From assembly GCA_001839685.1 (NCBI GenBank), contig MLAK01000668.1:1-64000 (forward strand): a stretch of 64,000 bases of DNA, written 5' to 3'. The notes under the pieces were generated by a model. The model worked only from the letters and a program-made list of their open reading frames with translations. It was not told the DNA's origin and made no database searches. The stretch is from Tritrichomonas foetus. Taxonomy: Eukaryota > Parabasalia > Tritrichomonadida > Tritrichomonadidae. Below are positions 11,447 to 22,001 of the stretch, one piece after another; the first letter of the stretch is position 1; every line of letters begins with the position of its first letter. The translations under genes and the position numbers were made by a program.

Positions 11447-13491
11447 TAAAAAGCAAATAAAGAAGTGAAGAAAAAATGGGAAGTAAAAAGATTTCAATTT
11501 TTGAGAGCAGGATAAAATAATTAATATTGAATTTTGAATGGAGTTTTGATAAGAAAAGAATAAAGAATATTGATAGTGTTATAAAAAAGGCTATATGAAT
11601 TCTTGGATGTTTTTGAATGATTTTGGCTCAGTAAATTGAGAAAGTAGTGAAAGACTACTGAATAATTTATGAGAGGAAACAAATATTGTGAAAGTGTATT
11701 AGAATTATTGATATCATTGAAACTCCTTTAATTTTATTATGGAAAATTGAATTTATACTTTTCTTAAATTCTATGTGATCACTTTGACATTTATTCAATA
11801 AATTGAATAAAAATAAAGCATTTCAATGTCTATGAAATAAACATAGAAATTCTTGTGAAAAAGTTCGAATATAATGTCATAAATTGATTATATATTTGAG
11901 AAATATTGATTGGTATTCAATGTTTGAAAAAGTTAAGATGAGAAAGTTGAAAGATTCTCAAATTTTTGAAAAATAAGAGGCAAGCCTTTATAACCATAAA
12001 AAATTTATTCATATTGCGCCAATAGTTCTCAGCTCTGATGCATTTATCAGCTTCTTATTTCGTTAAAAACTTAGAAATATCAATGCTGAGCATGGAGGGA
12101 ATTGATTTGGGATATAAAGATGATTAACCGGAGGTTTATGATGTCATCTATGGTCAAATATTTCTCCAATAAAAATTGATCAATAGATATTGAAAATTTT
12201 ATCAAAATAAACCTGAAAATAAATTCCACTGAATTAGTAAATAATCGTAATATTTTGAAATAAAAAATAGTCTGGCCATTTCAATTTTGAATTGAATTCA
12301 TTCTGAAGACTTGGTTATAAAAGAAATTCAAAGGAGATATACAATAATTTGAAATAGGTCAATAAATGTATAAATCTTTCTCAAATTTCCTATAATATCA
12401 TATCAAAAAGTTTCATGAATAAAATATTGGGGAAAAAATCAATTCAAAAAGACTTTTTCCACAAAAAGAAAAGTAAAAAAAAATATTTAAAAATTAAAAT
12501 TTTACAAAGGATTATTTTCCAAATTTTTATAATTCATTCAAAAATTTGAAAAATTAAGTTAGGGGAGAGCTAGTTTTCTTCACAATTTATTTTAGACAGA
12601 TGTCGTCTCAACGATGAGACAATTTCTTGATCGACTGTTCTCAGGTTTTCTACAATATTGTAGGTGAATATTGACTTGCATGGAGTTCTTTATTTTTTCA
12701 ATTCCGGTTCATATAAAAAGTAGGAATATTGAATTGATAATAAAAAATTATTGTGTATTCATTCAAAATTCAATACACTTTTCACATCTTGTTGATACAG
12801 AACTGTCATCTCTTGTTTCCTCTATATGTTCATATTAATATATAAATATTGTTTCCTTTCACACGGCAAAATACGTTTTGATCACCTCGCTCTTTTTATT
12901 TGCTTTGTGAAACTTATCAAAAGGGCGATTTCACAATTAATCGTACGCACTATTTTTCTTCTTGAAATTTGTGAAAATATACTGTAGAAAATAAGCTTTT
13001 ATTTGATGCTGGATGTATTAAATTTCACATTCTATTCTTCACATATTCAATGCGGTATCGAAAATAATTTATTAGTTTTATTTTATTATTGGATTTCAAT
13101 GTGTTTCAATAATCACAAAATTGAATACGATGAAAGAAAAACTTCATCTTACAAGTGATTGATAATGTGATAAATCATTTATCTTCACTGGGAACCACTC
13201 TCATATATACTTTGTATTTCTATGATTTTCGGACTTTTCATTATAAAAATTTGTGCATTCACAATATAAATCTGCTTTTTTCATGTTATTATTAGTCTCT
13301 GTTTCATCTTTTTTGTATTTATATTTTTTCAAAGTATGATTGTTTAGAAGTATTGTGGGGAAAAATTAACTTTACACAAATCAAATCTTTCATTTGTAAC
13401 TCGAAAATCATGCTCAACTGACAAAATAGTTTGGATACAATATATAAATAATAAATAAATGTAATATAACATTATATTTCATACAAACAGT
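11447..13491. other. 2-kb intergenic region without a gene
   Basis: I see no coding sequence on either strand: stops are frequent in all frames and AT content is very high. It contains TATCAAAAAGTT-type motifs at 12402-12413 and near 12442. It may hold promoter sequence for the Myb gene on its left side. Confidence 0.6.
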
Positions 13492-15888
13492 TTACTTGGT
13501 GTTTCTTCGTTTTCTGTCAATTTTGACATTTGGTAGTAAAATCGAAACGCAGTTACTTCTGATGGAAAGAGCAAGTTCAAACCTTTTCATGTATTTCCAA
13601 CTACCAGATATCTTATCTCTTTTATCATAATTGCGTATTTTACTCATCCATTCATTGATATTAAATTTAGATTTATTTAACAATGATCCTAGTCCAAAAA
13701 ATTCTTTTGGCAATGAAGAAGCATTAAATAGAATTTTTTCTTCAGAAAGATCAGGAGAAATATATTTTTCCATATATATAGTTAATGTTTTGATAACTTC
13801 CAAGGCAATTGGATCATCTGCAAAAGAAAGGCAATGAATGATCGAATTTTTCCAATCGTTGATATCCAAAATTTTCCCCATCTTTTTCGGGAAAGTGACA
13901 AAAAGTACTGATAGTATTTTAAAAGCTGCAAGAACTATGTCTTTATTCATGTAATACATGAGCTCAAATATTGGTGAAAGATATGATACATCAGAGAATA
14001 GATGAATTGATGCTTTTTCTTTCGCCAATTTTTTGAAAATATTTAAACATAAAATGACTGATTTATCTGTGACTGTTTCATGTTGAATTAATGAAAGAAG
14101 TCTAATTTGTAGAGCAGTAACATCACATTCCCATTGACTAAAGCTTATTGGTGTTTGTTTCAATCGATAAATAAAATCGATAATTTTTTCTATTAATACT
14201 AAAAATAAACAATTTTTAGTCTCACTATATAAAACCGAAAGATACATTATTTGAGGACTTGCCCAATGAATTCCTTTCTCCCAATGAAGTCTTTCTCTTA
14301 ATGAGAATAATTGACAACAGAATGTTAACATGTTATTGGTAAAATTAGAATTAATGAAGTTTCTGAATGATATAAATTGTTCAATAAGAACTTGCATCAC
14401 TAGTGGATGGTGGATAATGGAATTAATAAGAATATTGAATTTTTTAACAGATATTATGCTTATTTGATTTAAAAACATCAAAATATTTGGGTTAAATTTG
14501 GAGCAAAAAGAAGAAAGCAATGAATAATCAAGTGAAAACGTACTTATTAATAATATCATAATAATGTCTAAGTTTTCTGATGATAAATTATTTTGAAGCC
14601 AAAGCACTACATCACTTCCATACACTTTAAAAAACATATGTTGTTGTTCAGTCATGGCACAAAAATGAAGATCTAATGAGGTTACATTCTCTTGCATTTC
14701 CAATGAGTGATATATCAATATTAAATTCATTAAAAAATGATGTTGAAATATAATTTTAAAACATTGTGGAATTAAATAACTATGATCCGCATTTCTGAGA
14801 GTTTTTTCCAACAGCTCAAAATGTGGAATAATTATTTTTATTTTACACTTAGAAAAGTCTTCTAAAATTCGAATAAAATTGTAGAATTCTGTTAGGTTAT
14901 TCATAAAATATCCAATTAAATTCCTTTTTTCACCATGACTAAGTTGCGTGAAAAAGTTATAGATTTGAATTTTCGTCTTTTCTGGTATATTTGATGGATT
15001 TGTATTATTTTTAAGGTAAAAATCGAATTCGTCTTTTGAGATATCTTTCACTATTGTTTCACTATTGAGATAATTTTGAATAAATGGATTTTCAAAAGTT
15101 TCTCCTTCTAAAAAATTATAATGGAAATTCTGATTTTCATGTGCAATATTTTTACACTCTTTAGAAAGTGATCTAAGTTTTTGTCCTATAAAATTTTCAT
15201 TTCTAACATGATCTTTTGAAAAAAAGGATTGGAATGGTGAGAAATTATATTTTGTTTTTGAATATCGTTTGTTATCTATTATATTTACTTTTCTATTTTC
15301 ATGATTGATATTGAGACAATCAGAGTTTAGATCTATTTTAGTGTTTTCAAATTTCTTCAATTCAATATTTATCTGAGATGGATGTTTCAGGACATTCGAA
15401 TATTTTATATTTTTCCAATTTTGCAAAGCATTGAAGTATTCATTAAAACTATCATACATATATGGAATAGGTTCAATGATGTTCACAATTTCACTATTTG
15501 GAGTTTCAACTCGATTATTTTGATGAAAAGAATATTTTGGTTCATTTCGAATGTTTTGATTTTCAAGTTGAGAAAGATGAAATTGGTGATGTGCTGAGAA
15601 ATATAAAATTGGTGATAATAAAGAAGGAAAGGCGTCATTTTGTGAACAGCAAGAATTCTGATTTGAATGAAATTGATTTTTGAAATGTTGGCTAAAATCG
15701 CAAGATTTTCTGATATTTGGAAAGGATGTAATTTGCATATTTGATCGATATTTACCGAAATGGAAACAATTGCTTGTGTCAGATAATTTATTAATATCCA
15801 GAATTGAATCATGCAAATCGATAAAGTCGTATTGAATTTTTGGCGTGTTGTTATCCTGTCTCTCATAGGCAGGTTTCAAACAGTTCAT
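13492..15888 (-). CDS. Unrecognised 798-aa helical-repeat protein, paralogue of the gene at 24263
   Basis: Not recognised as a named family. The N-terminal 260 residues are Asn/His/Ser/Gln-rich and probably partly disordered, and include YDSFNEYFNALQNW. The C-terminal 500 residues are Leu/Ile-rich amphipathic helices, suggesting an ARM/HEAT-like solenoid. It shares layout and several landmarks with the 930-aa protein at 24263-27055: an acidic/aromatic Y/F-D-x-F-x-x-F-x-x-A-x-x-W motif, and near the C-terminus a helix pair (LMYYMNKDIVLAAFKILSVL here, LYSNDVRILSASWKIIRNL there) followed by a Pro-Lys or Pro-Gly-Lys turn. It ends in a basic tail (KIDRKRRNTK). Role unknown; a scaffold is the most that can be inferred. 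The start is the ATG at 15888. Confidence 0.7.
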   Translation of the reverse strand: MNCLKPAYERQDNNTPKIQYDFIDLHDSILDINKLSDTSNCFHFGKYRSNMQITSFPNIRKSCDFSQHFKNQFHSNQNSCCSQNDAFPSLLSPILYFSAHHQFHLSQLENQNIRNEPKYSFHQNNRVETPNSEIVNIIEPIPYMYDSFNEYFNALQNWKNIKYSNVLKHPSQINIELKKFENTKIDLNSDCLNINHENRKVNIIDNKRYSKTKYNFSPFQSFFSKDHVRNENFIGQKLRSLSKECKNIAHENQNFHYNFLEGETFENPFIQNYLNSETIVKDISKDEFDFYLKNNTNPSNIPEKTKIQIYNFFTQLSHGEKRNLIGYFMNNLTEFYNFIRILEDFSKCKIKIIIPHFELLEKTLRNADHSYLIPQCFKIIFQHHFLMNLILIYHSLEMQENVTSLDLHFCAMTEQQHMFFKVYGSDVVLWLQNNLSSENLDIIMILLISTFSLDYSLLSSFCSKFNPNILMFLNQISIISVKKFNILINSIIHHPLVMQVLIEQFISFRNFINSNFTNNMLTFCCQLFSLRERLHWEKGIHWASPQIMYLSVLYSETKNCLFLVLIEKIIDFIYRLKQTPISFSQWECDVTALQIRLLSLIQHETVTDKSVILCLNIFKKLAKEKASIHLFSDVSYLSPIFELMYYMNKDIVLAAFKILSVLFVTFPKKMGKILDINDWKNSIIHCLSFADDPIALEVIKTLTIYMEKYISPDLSEEKILFNASSLPKEFFGLGSLLNKSKFNINEWMSKIRNYDKRDKISGSWKYMKRFELALSIRSNCVSILLPNVKIDRKRRNTK

Positions 15889-16191
15889 TTGATGTGAGTT
15901 TAATCGTTGGGGGTGAGGAAAACCGGAAATTTTTTGATTGAGTTATAATTCAATTTTGATCCAGATAGAGCGATTTTTGAATAACATTTTACGAAATTGA
16001 AAATAATCCGATTATCATGATTGATTTAAATCACCGTGAATTGAATAATACATTCAAATAATGAGAATGAAAAGTTTATCATATGATTGAAAAGTGAATC
16101 GTTGTTTTTATATCAAAACTTTTTGAATATCTCTAGCTGTTTCATGTAATTCTTAAACGTATAACAATATTCTTCAGTTATTTGGCCAAGC

Positions 16192-17514
16192 ATGTCAAAA
16201 AGATTTCGAATTGTGAAAATCTCCAAAATCACAACATCATATGAAATGATCACCTCGTCTCCTAAATCATTTTATTCTAAGACACCAAAGCTTGATTCAA
16301 CCGGGAAACGAAAGATATATATGTCAATGTATTTATCCGAAAATGAAAAAAATAAAGAAATTGTGAATAAAATTTTTAATCCTCGTTCATTTGCATTGTT
16401 CAAATCATTGGACCTGTCTACATTAAATGAACATAATGGTGTTTTTTCAGCAGAAAAAAATTCGGAAGGCAAAAGGTCTTTTTTTATTAATACATTTTCA
16501 GAAGTTTTTGATTTATATAAGGCTTTAAAAGAACCACATGTTTATGAAGTAATTGTTGAAAATCGTCCATGTCATTTGTATTTTGATGTTGAATATAAGT
16601 TTGAAGAGCATCCAGAATATAAAGGTGATGAAATGGTGAATCGATTAATCTCTTTAGTAGATGAAAAACTGTTTGAAATATTTGGACAAGATGATTATGA
16701 AGTAATTCATTTGGATGCAACATCAGAAGTGAAATTTTCACGCCATTTAATTTTTCGAAGTGATTATTTTTGCTTTTCAAATAATAGGCAAGTTGCAACT
16801 TTCGTCCAGAAAGAAATTTTAAGTGATCCAGAAATGGCTTTGATTGTTGATCCAGCAGTATACTCTAAAAATCGTAATTTTCGATGTATTTGGTCTACTA
16901 AACAAGCTAATGGAGCAAAATATCCTTTGGTTCCAATTGATGGAAAAAATACAAATCCACATGATTCAAATTTGGATTTTTTCAAAAAAACATTAATCAC
17001 TTTTGTTGGTGCTAATCCACATTGTATTGGATATCCTGAAAAAGAGTCTGTTCAATGGAGTAGTACAAAATATACGACATCAAATGGAATGATCACAGTT
17101 CCTTATCTAAATGATTCTGCTTTAAAATGTACTGGAATTCAAGATTTTGCACTTTCTGTTTTTGCTCCAAGTGGAATGATTAGAAGTGCACAATATAGTC
17201 CAGAATTTCGCTCATTAACATTTATTATTAAAGGATGTAGATATTGTCATCGAATTGGTCGTGAACATAAATCGAATTCAATTTACCTTGTTGTGAGGCT
17301 TTCTGATGCAACAATTGTTCAAAAATGCTTTGATCCTGATTGTCGAGGATTTGAATCAGATCCAATTCAAATTCCAGAACCAATTTATAATCAACTAAGA
17401 GATCAATATCTTAATGTACCCCAGGAATTAGATATTTTACCAAAGAAAGTCAATCCTCAAAAACTCAACATTGCTGAAGAAGATGGTACTAGAATTAATT
17501 CTACCAAAGATTGA
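16192..17514 (+). CDS. PRIMPOL: PrimPol (primase-polymerase, CCDC111 family)
   Basis: A 440-aa archaeo-eukaryotic primase with all key motifs in order: motif I YFDVE (D132, E134) binding catalytic metal, motif II SRH (S183, H185) for the nucleotide phosphates, and motif III with D220 in DPAVYSKNRNFR, the signature of the PrimPol family. The UL52-type zinc finger follows: C349, H359 (or H353), C379 and C384. Human PrimPol is 560 aa, so this form lacks most of the RPA-binding C-terminus. The enzyme re-primes DNA synthesis past lesions and stalled forks in the nucleus. The ATG at 16192 starts a basic N-terminus. The neighbour on the left is divergent, about 300 bp away. No frameshift or odd residue was seen; the call is firm. 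Confidence 0.93.
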   Translation: MSKRFRIVKISKITTSYEMITSSPKSFYSKTPKLDSTGKRKIYMSMYLSENEKNKEIVNKIFNPRSFALFKSLDLSTLNEHNGVFSAEKNSEGKRSFFINTFSEVFDLYKALKEPHVYEVIVENRPCHLYFDVEYKFEEHPEYKGDEMVNRLISLVDEKLFEIFGQDDYEVIHLDATSEVKFSRHLIFRSDYFCFSNNRQVATFVQKEILSDPEMALIVDPAVYSKNRNFRCIWSTKQANGAKYPLVPIDGKNTNPHDSNLDFFKKTLITFVGANPHCIGYPEKESVQWSSTKYTTSNGMITVPYLNDSALKCTGIQDFALSVFAPSGMIRSAQYSPEFRSLTFIIKGCRYCHRIGREHKSNSIYLVVRLSDATIVQKCFDPDCRGFESDPIQIPEPIYNQLRDQYLNVPQELDILPKKVNPQKLNIAEEDGTRINSTKD

Positions 17515-17752
17515 TTCTAAAAAAGATTGATAAATCTTTTTTTTATAATGAACTACTTTTTACCAATAATCGGTCATATCATAGAAATTTCGATATGAAT
17601 ATCTTTTTCGATAAGCAGTAACATATTCATTGTTTTAGTAAAATTCGATGAAAATAAAAACAAAAAAGAATTCATGAATTAAAATAGTATTTAACAAAGT
17701 AAATATGAACAAATATATGAATAAAAATTAAAGATAGAACATAAAAATCCGA

Positions 17753-19057
17753 TTATCTTGGTATTCGAATTGGAGGTCGTCCAGAATCTCCCCATCTTGG
17801 CCTTCCAGTGTTGATCAGTGGTCTGTGAGTCCTTGGATCCGAGTGTGGTGTATTTGATTTTCTTCCATTTGCCTGGGCACCTGTCAAAACCAAGGGTGGT
17901 AATTTCTGTATATTTGGTTTGTATTTTGGAAGTTGAATAGTTGACATAGATTCAGGAATATTTCTTTTGTTTAATGTAATTAATTTTCCATCAACTACCA
18001 TCATGAAATTCACTTGATCTCTTTTCAAATAAAACAAAGGAGGAAATATAGAAGATGAATAATCACCATTACTATCAATTTGTAAAACACCTGACTTATT
18101 TGAAACTAGCCCGCAATAATTAGATGCACCAAAAACAGTTACTAGGCGATTGTCAAACATGAAATTGATTCCATTGTTTACACATTCATGTGCACGAACA
18201 ATTAATTTAATATTATTATCATTTGAAAAATCATCCACTGCAGATTTGCCAAAAAGAAAACCAGTTCCACGATTTGAAGGTTCATAAAAATCGATTGTTT
18301 CGTTTGGATCGCTCCAAAGCATCGCATCTTGAACCTCATCTCCAAAATCTTCTACTGGCCTGATTATTTTCTTAGCTTGATTAAGTGAAAACCAGTTTGG
18401 GCCAAGTCCTCCATGAACACACAAAATTTGACCATTTATTAATGCTGTGATTGGAATGTATGTAAAAGCAGCTAAAAATTTATCATATAAACTGGTGGAT
18501 TGCGGTCCATAAATTTTTGAGAGTTCATCTTGAAAACCGCAACGTTGATTCAAAAATGAAAATTCATGATTTCCGCGGATGACGAAAACGTTTTTTGGGT
18601 ATTTGACTTTCAATGCAAAAACAAGGGAAACGGTTTCTGTTGAAAATTCGCCGCGATCAACCAAATCTCCTAAAAATAAATATTTTTGATTCGATTTGCT
18701 ATTTTTTTGTTCATTTGGTGAGCCGTTGTTATTGTTTTCATAATTGACAGTATTGGCAATACTAGCGCAGTTTTCGGAATGATTTTCAGATTGATTTGGA
18801 AGACCGAATATTTGCAAGTCCCTAAAAAGGTCTAAAATATGGCCATGAAGATCGCCAATAATGGTTACTGGCCCATCAATCGATAGAGAGACCTCTTCGC
18901 TTTCAAAAATGTGTCGAGCTTCTGCACATAATTTTCCTAAATCGTCGGGTGAAAACATCGGGAAATGTAGTGGATTTTTTCGATTAGAGACTGTATCTAG
19001 ATCAAGATTGGACCAAATTTGCGAATAAATATTGACAATATGATTCGCAATTTCCAT
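17753..19057 (-). CDS. PPP-family Ser/Thr protein phosphatase (PP1-like)
   Basis: A 434-aa catalytic protein with the whole PPP signature: GDLHG (68-72), GDLVDRG (130-136), GNHE (162-165), HGG (215-217), MLWSDP (246-251), RAHE (288-291) and SNYC (312-315). These supply both metal-binding sites and the acid His for dephosphorylating Ser/Thr. An Asn/Ser-rich insert (about 90-125) lies between GDLHG and GDLVDRG, where other PPPs have a short loop. The tail after residue 340 is unrelated to PP1, PP2A or PP2B tails and ends in a basic, Pro/Arg-rich stretch. No calmodulin-binding or EF-hand segment is visible. Trichomonads carry expanded sets of such enzymes; the substrate is unknown. The ATG at 19057 gives the usual spacing before the domain. 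Confidence 0.92.
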   Translation of the reverse strand: MEIANHIVNIYSQIWSNLDLDTVSNRKNPLHFPMFSPDDLGKLCAEARHIFESEEVSLSIDGPVTIIGDLHGHILDLFRDLQIFGLPNQSENHSENCASIANTVNYENNNNGSPNEQKNSKSNQKYLFLGDLVDRGEFSTETVSLVFALKVKYPKNVFVIRGNHEFSFLNQRCGFQDELSKIYGPQSTSLYDKFLAAFTYIPITALINGQILCVHGGLGPNWFSLNQAKKIIRPVEDFGDEVQDAMLWSDPNETIDFYEPSNRGTGFLFGKSAVDDFSNDNNIKLIVRAHECVNNGINFMFDNRLVTVFGASNYCGLVSNKSGVLQIDSNGDYSSSIFPPLFYLKRDQVNFMMVVDGKLITLNKRNIPESMSTIQLPKYKPNIQKLPPLVLTGAQANGRKSNTPHSDPRTHRPLINTGRPRWGDSGRPPIRIPR

Positions 19058-19882
19058 TCTTCGATAATTACCTTTTCCACTTTTCCAGAAGTTATCCCGA
19101 AAATTTTCAATTGAAAGTTGGTGATTCGACTGAAGCTATTAATATTCAATTTTGACAATCGAACAAAAATTTCAAAGATTTTAAGGTATTTCAAAGATAA
19201 TTTAATTGCATCTTGGCTAAATTTAGGATCATAACGTCTATTAGATATTGAATTATTTTGTGAAATCACTCAGAATTAATATGCTCCGTTTTAATAATTC
19301 ATGGTGAACATTGTCAAAAATCAAAGATACTTTGAAATCGTCATTTTCATAATTTTACGTTTATTCTGGAAAGCAATTTCCAAATGCTTTTTTATATTTG
19401 ATTAGTATTTTTAAAATAATATGGCCATAATAAAATACCGTTATGATGAATTTTCGAAGATCCTTTTGAATCAGAATGTTTAAATAGGTTCATTTTTGTC
19501 ATATTTATGATGTGAATCTTATTTAAAATAGTAATTCATGTGAGAAATTCCATAATATTCACTTTCATGAACACACCTCTGATGAAATTGATGAACCAAT
19601 ATTTATTGATTTCATTTCTTTTCGTATCATTATATTCATAATGAATTTGTACAAATTAACTTCTCGGTTGATGCATTATAAATTTGTGATTTTCTAAATA
19701 TTTCATACATTCGATAAAAATGCGACGAAAGGAATTCTTGATTAAAATCAAAATTTATGCATTAATTTATCCATATTTCTTCAATAAATACTTGAAGGAA
19801 GAAAAGATAAAAAAAAAAGATAATTAAAGAAAAATAAAGAGAATTTGAATTTCTAATATTACGTAATTTTTATTAATGAGAA
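19058..19882. other. Intergenic AT-rich stretch
   Basis: No supported gene. Short open frames near 18997-19269 are 5' flank of the phosphatase in another frame. It ends in an A/T-rich 3' flank of the kinase gene. Confidence 0.6.
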
Positions 19883-22001
19883 TTAACGAATCATCACCAT
19901 CGAATCAATAATTGATGTGATGTCGTTAATGAGTTCAGAGAACTCGTTAACTTGGGCAAGTGATGCTTTACTTACTTGAATTGTGTAACTATCAATTGCC
20001 TCGTATGCGATCTTAAATATCACATAAAGTCCGCTATCAACTTTCCTTGTGTAAATTGTCAATTCATCAGGATGGAAGAAATCGTAACCATTTTCTGCAA
20101 GGTAGTTTTCAATGGGTGCAAGAACACGTTCAATTGGTGTTGGTAAGTTTACAAATGATTCTGTTCCATTAATTGCCAATTGATTTGTGTTTGCAACAGC
20201 GCCCCATGAAGCTTGATGTGCGAGCGAATAAACGTCTGGAGAAGACATGTCTGGAATTTTTGGACGACGATAAAATGGATCGTTTTGTCCTTGGAAAATA
20301 TTCATTGGCTGTGCCATTGGGGACATTTCGAATGCTTCTGAAGGTGCATTGAGATGCATTTCGTATGAATCTTGATGCCATGGAAGGTTTTCCAATGAAA
20401 ATGTATGATTATACATCCTGAAGAAAACTTTCGCCATATTATGTTGTTCTGATGTTAAATGTGAAACGACTTCTTCTTCAGATTCATAACCAATGTGGGT
20501 AAGAACACTCATAATGTTTGAATCAATGGTACTTGGATCAATTGGATCAGGTAGAAATGGAATTCCAAAAGGTGTTGGAAGTAGGTAATTTTGGGGAAGA
20601 AACATTCTGAAAGCAGGATGCTCTTTAATTTCAGGAATTGTGATACGCTGTTGGGGATCAACAGTGAGCATTCTGGAAATAAGGTCTTGAATTTCTGGTG
20701 GAAATTGATCTGGCATAACATAATGGCCTGATTTGACTTTCGCCAAAAGGGTTCGAATTGACGGATCATCGAATGGAAGTTTTCCCTGAATGTTAGATTT
20801 AAAATAAAATGGAATGTCTTTTTAAACATGAAAGCTTTCTTTTGGTTCTTTAAAATGATTTATATTATTTGGTCAAATGAAAAAGAATAATTTAAATAAA
20901 ATACTTATTTTCTATTCCTAAAAATAAGAGATGAAATAAAACTTGGATTTTGGTAAAGAAAAAAGTTTGAAATCTGAATGAGATCATTGTCTTTGGAACT
21001 GTTCGAATTTCATCGATTTTCATTTGTTTAATATTTATATGATTGATTGATATATTTCAATTATAAATAAATCTTTTTTTATCAACTGAAATAAAATGCG
21101 ATCCGTTTTGCCGTGAACCTTTAATGTCAAATTAACTAAAATCATTTACAGTAAAACTGGTCGCATTTTATTTCAGTAAACAATTGAAATCACCCAAACC
21201 ATTTTCTTCCTGGCAAATTGAGAGATAAAATCTTAAGAAACAAATTTTTGATAAAAATCATTTTGATAATTTGTAAAATAAATTCTGAGTGTTAGGGAAA
21301 AAATAAAATTATTTCATGTAAGTCAAATTAAAGAACAGTAAGAAAGCAATTCATAATATATAAAAAGACAAACCAAAATTAAAACAAACTGCTAATAATG
21401 CATATAAAATGACGCCACAACTCCAAACATCAGCACACCGCCCATCATATTGAATGCCTTTGATGACTTCAGGTGCTGCATAGTGAGGCGAGCCGCACGA
21501 TGTTTCAGCAATGTTGGCGCGCATCCAACGAGCAAAGCCAAAATCTGCAATTTTTATATTGTCGAATTCATCAAGCAGAATATTTTCTGGTTTCAAATCG
21601 CGATGGCAAATTGCGTGAACGTGAAGGTATTCGAGCCCATAAATAATTTGTCGGAAGAAATTGAGAGCAACTTCTTCGGAAAGGCGTCTTCGAGCAACTA
21701 AATAGTCAAAAAGTTCGCCATGTGCAGCAAATTCTAAAACAATATAAAGATGACGATTTGATTCACAAACTTCCTTCAATTGAAGGAGATTTGGATGGTC
21801 CATCAGTCTCATAAGCGCGATTTCACGTCGTATCTTTCGCTGGAGGTCTGGTTTGAGCTCGAATTGGCTTTTTTTGATAATTTTGATGGCAACTTGCTCG
21901 CCAGTATCTTTTCTTTCTGCAACTTTGACTTTTCCTGTTGTTCCTGATCCAAGCGTCCTTCCAAGAATATAATCGCCAACCTCTTGTCTACGAAACTGCA
22001 T
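19883..22001 (-). CDS. AMPK/SAD-like CAMK-family protein kinase, two exons
   Basis: Exon 1 is 22001-21390 (204 codons), exon 2 is 20785-19883 (301 codons with stop); joined, 504 aa. The join reads ALLA+GKLPFDDPS, the expected kinase sequence across subdomains IX-X, in phase 0. Landmarks: glycine loop GSGTTGKV (18-25), K40, HRDLKPEN (133-140), DFG (153-155), activation-loop T167 in TSCGSPHYAAPE (the position phosphorylated by LKB1-type kinases in AMPK relatives) and APE (176-178). After the kinase domain comes a UBA-like helical segment (IMSVLTHIGYESEEEVVSHL), then a C-terminal domain (ELTIYTRKVDSGLYVIFKIAYE) resembling the KA1/AMPK C-terminal fold. This order is that of SNF1, SAD/BRSK and MARK kinases. 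Likely a cytosolic energy- or polarity-signalling kinase; the substrate is unknown. Confidence 0.88.
20786..21389 (-). other. Spliceosomal intron of the kinase gene (604 nt)
   Basis: Read on the minus strand, the intron begins GTTTGT at 21389 and ends TCTAACATTCAG at 20786. The end block has a CTAAC branch-point sequence placed so that AG follows six nucleotides later, the compact arrangement published for Trichomonas (ACTAACACACAG). Removing it fuses two kinase halves exactly in frame at a conserved position. Reading straight through instead gives stop codons soon after LLA. The 5' site differs from the common GTATGT in one position. Confidence 0.85.
21085..21177. repeat. 93-bp imperfect palindrome inside the kinase intron
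   Basis: ACTGAAATAAAATGCGA (21085-21101) is the exact reverse complement of 21161-21177. Pairing continues imperfectly inward (GTTTT against AAAAC and further matches) for about 33 nt per arm, leaving a loop of under 30 nt. In RNA this would form a strong hairpin. It could be a small MITE-like element or a structured intron element; no target-site duplication is obvious. Confidence 0.75.

Noticed and set aside
18997..19269. A 90-aa minus-strand frame next to the phosphatase
   Set aside because: It overlaps the phosphatase start in another frame, has no known feature, and is best explained as 5' flank.
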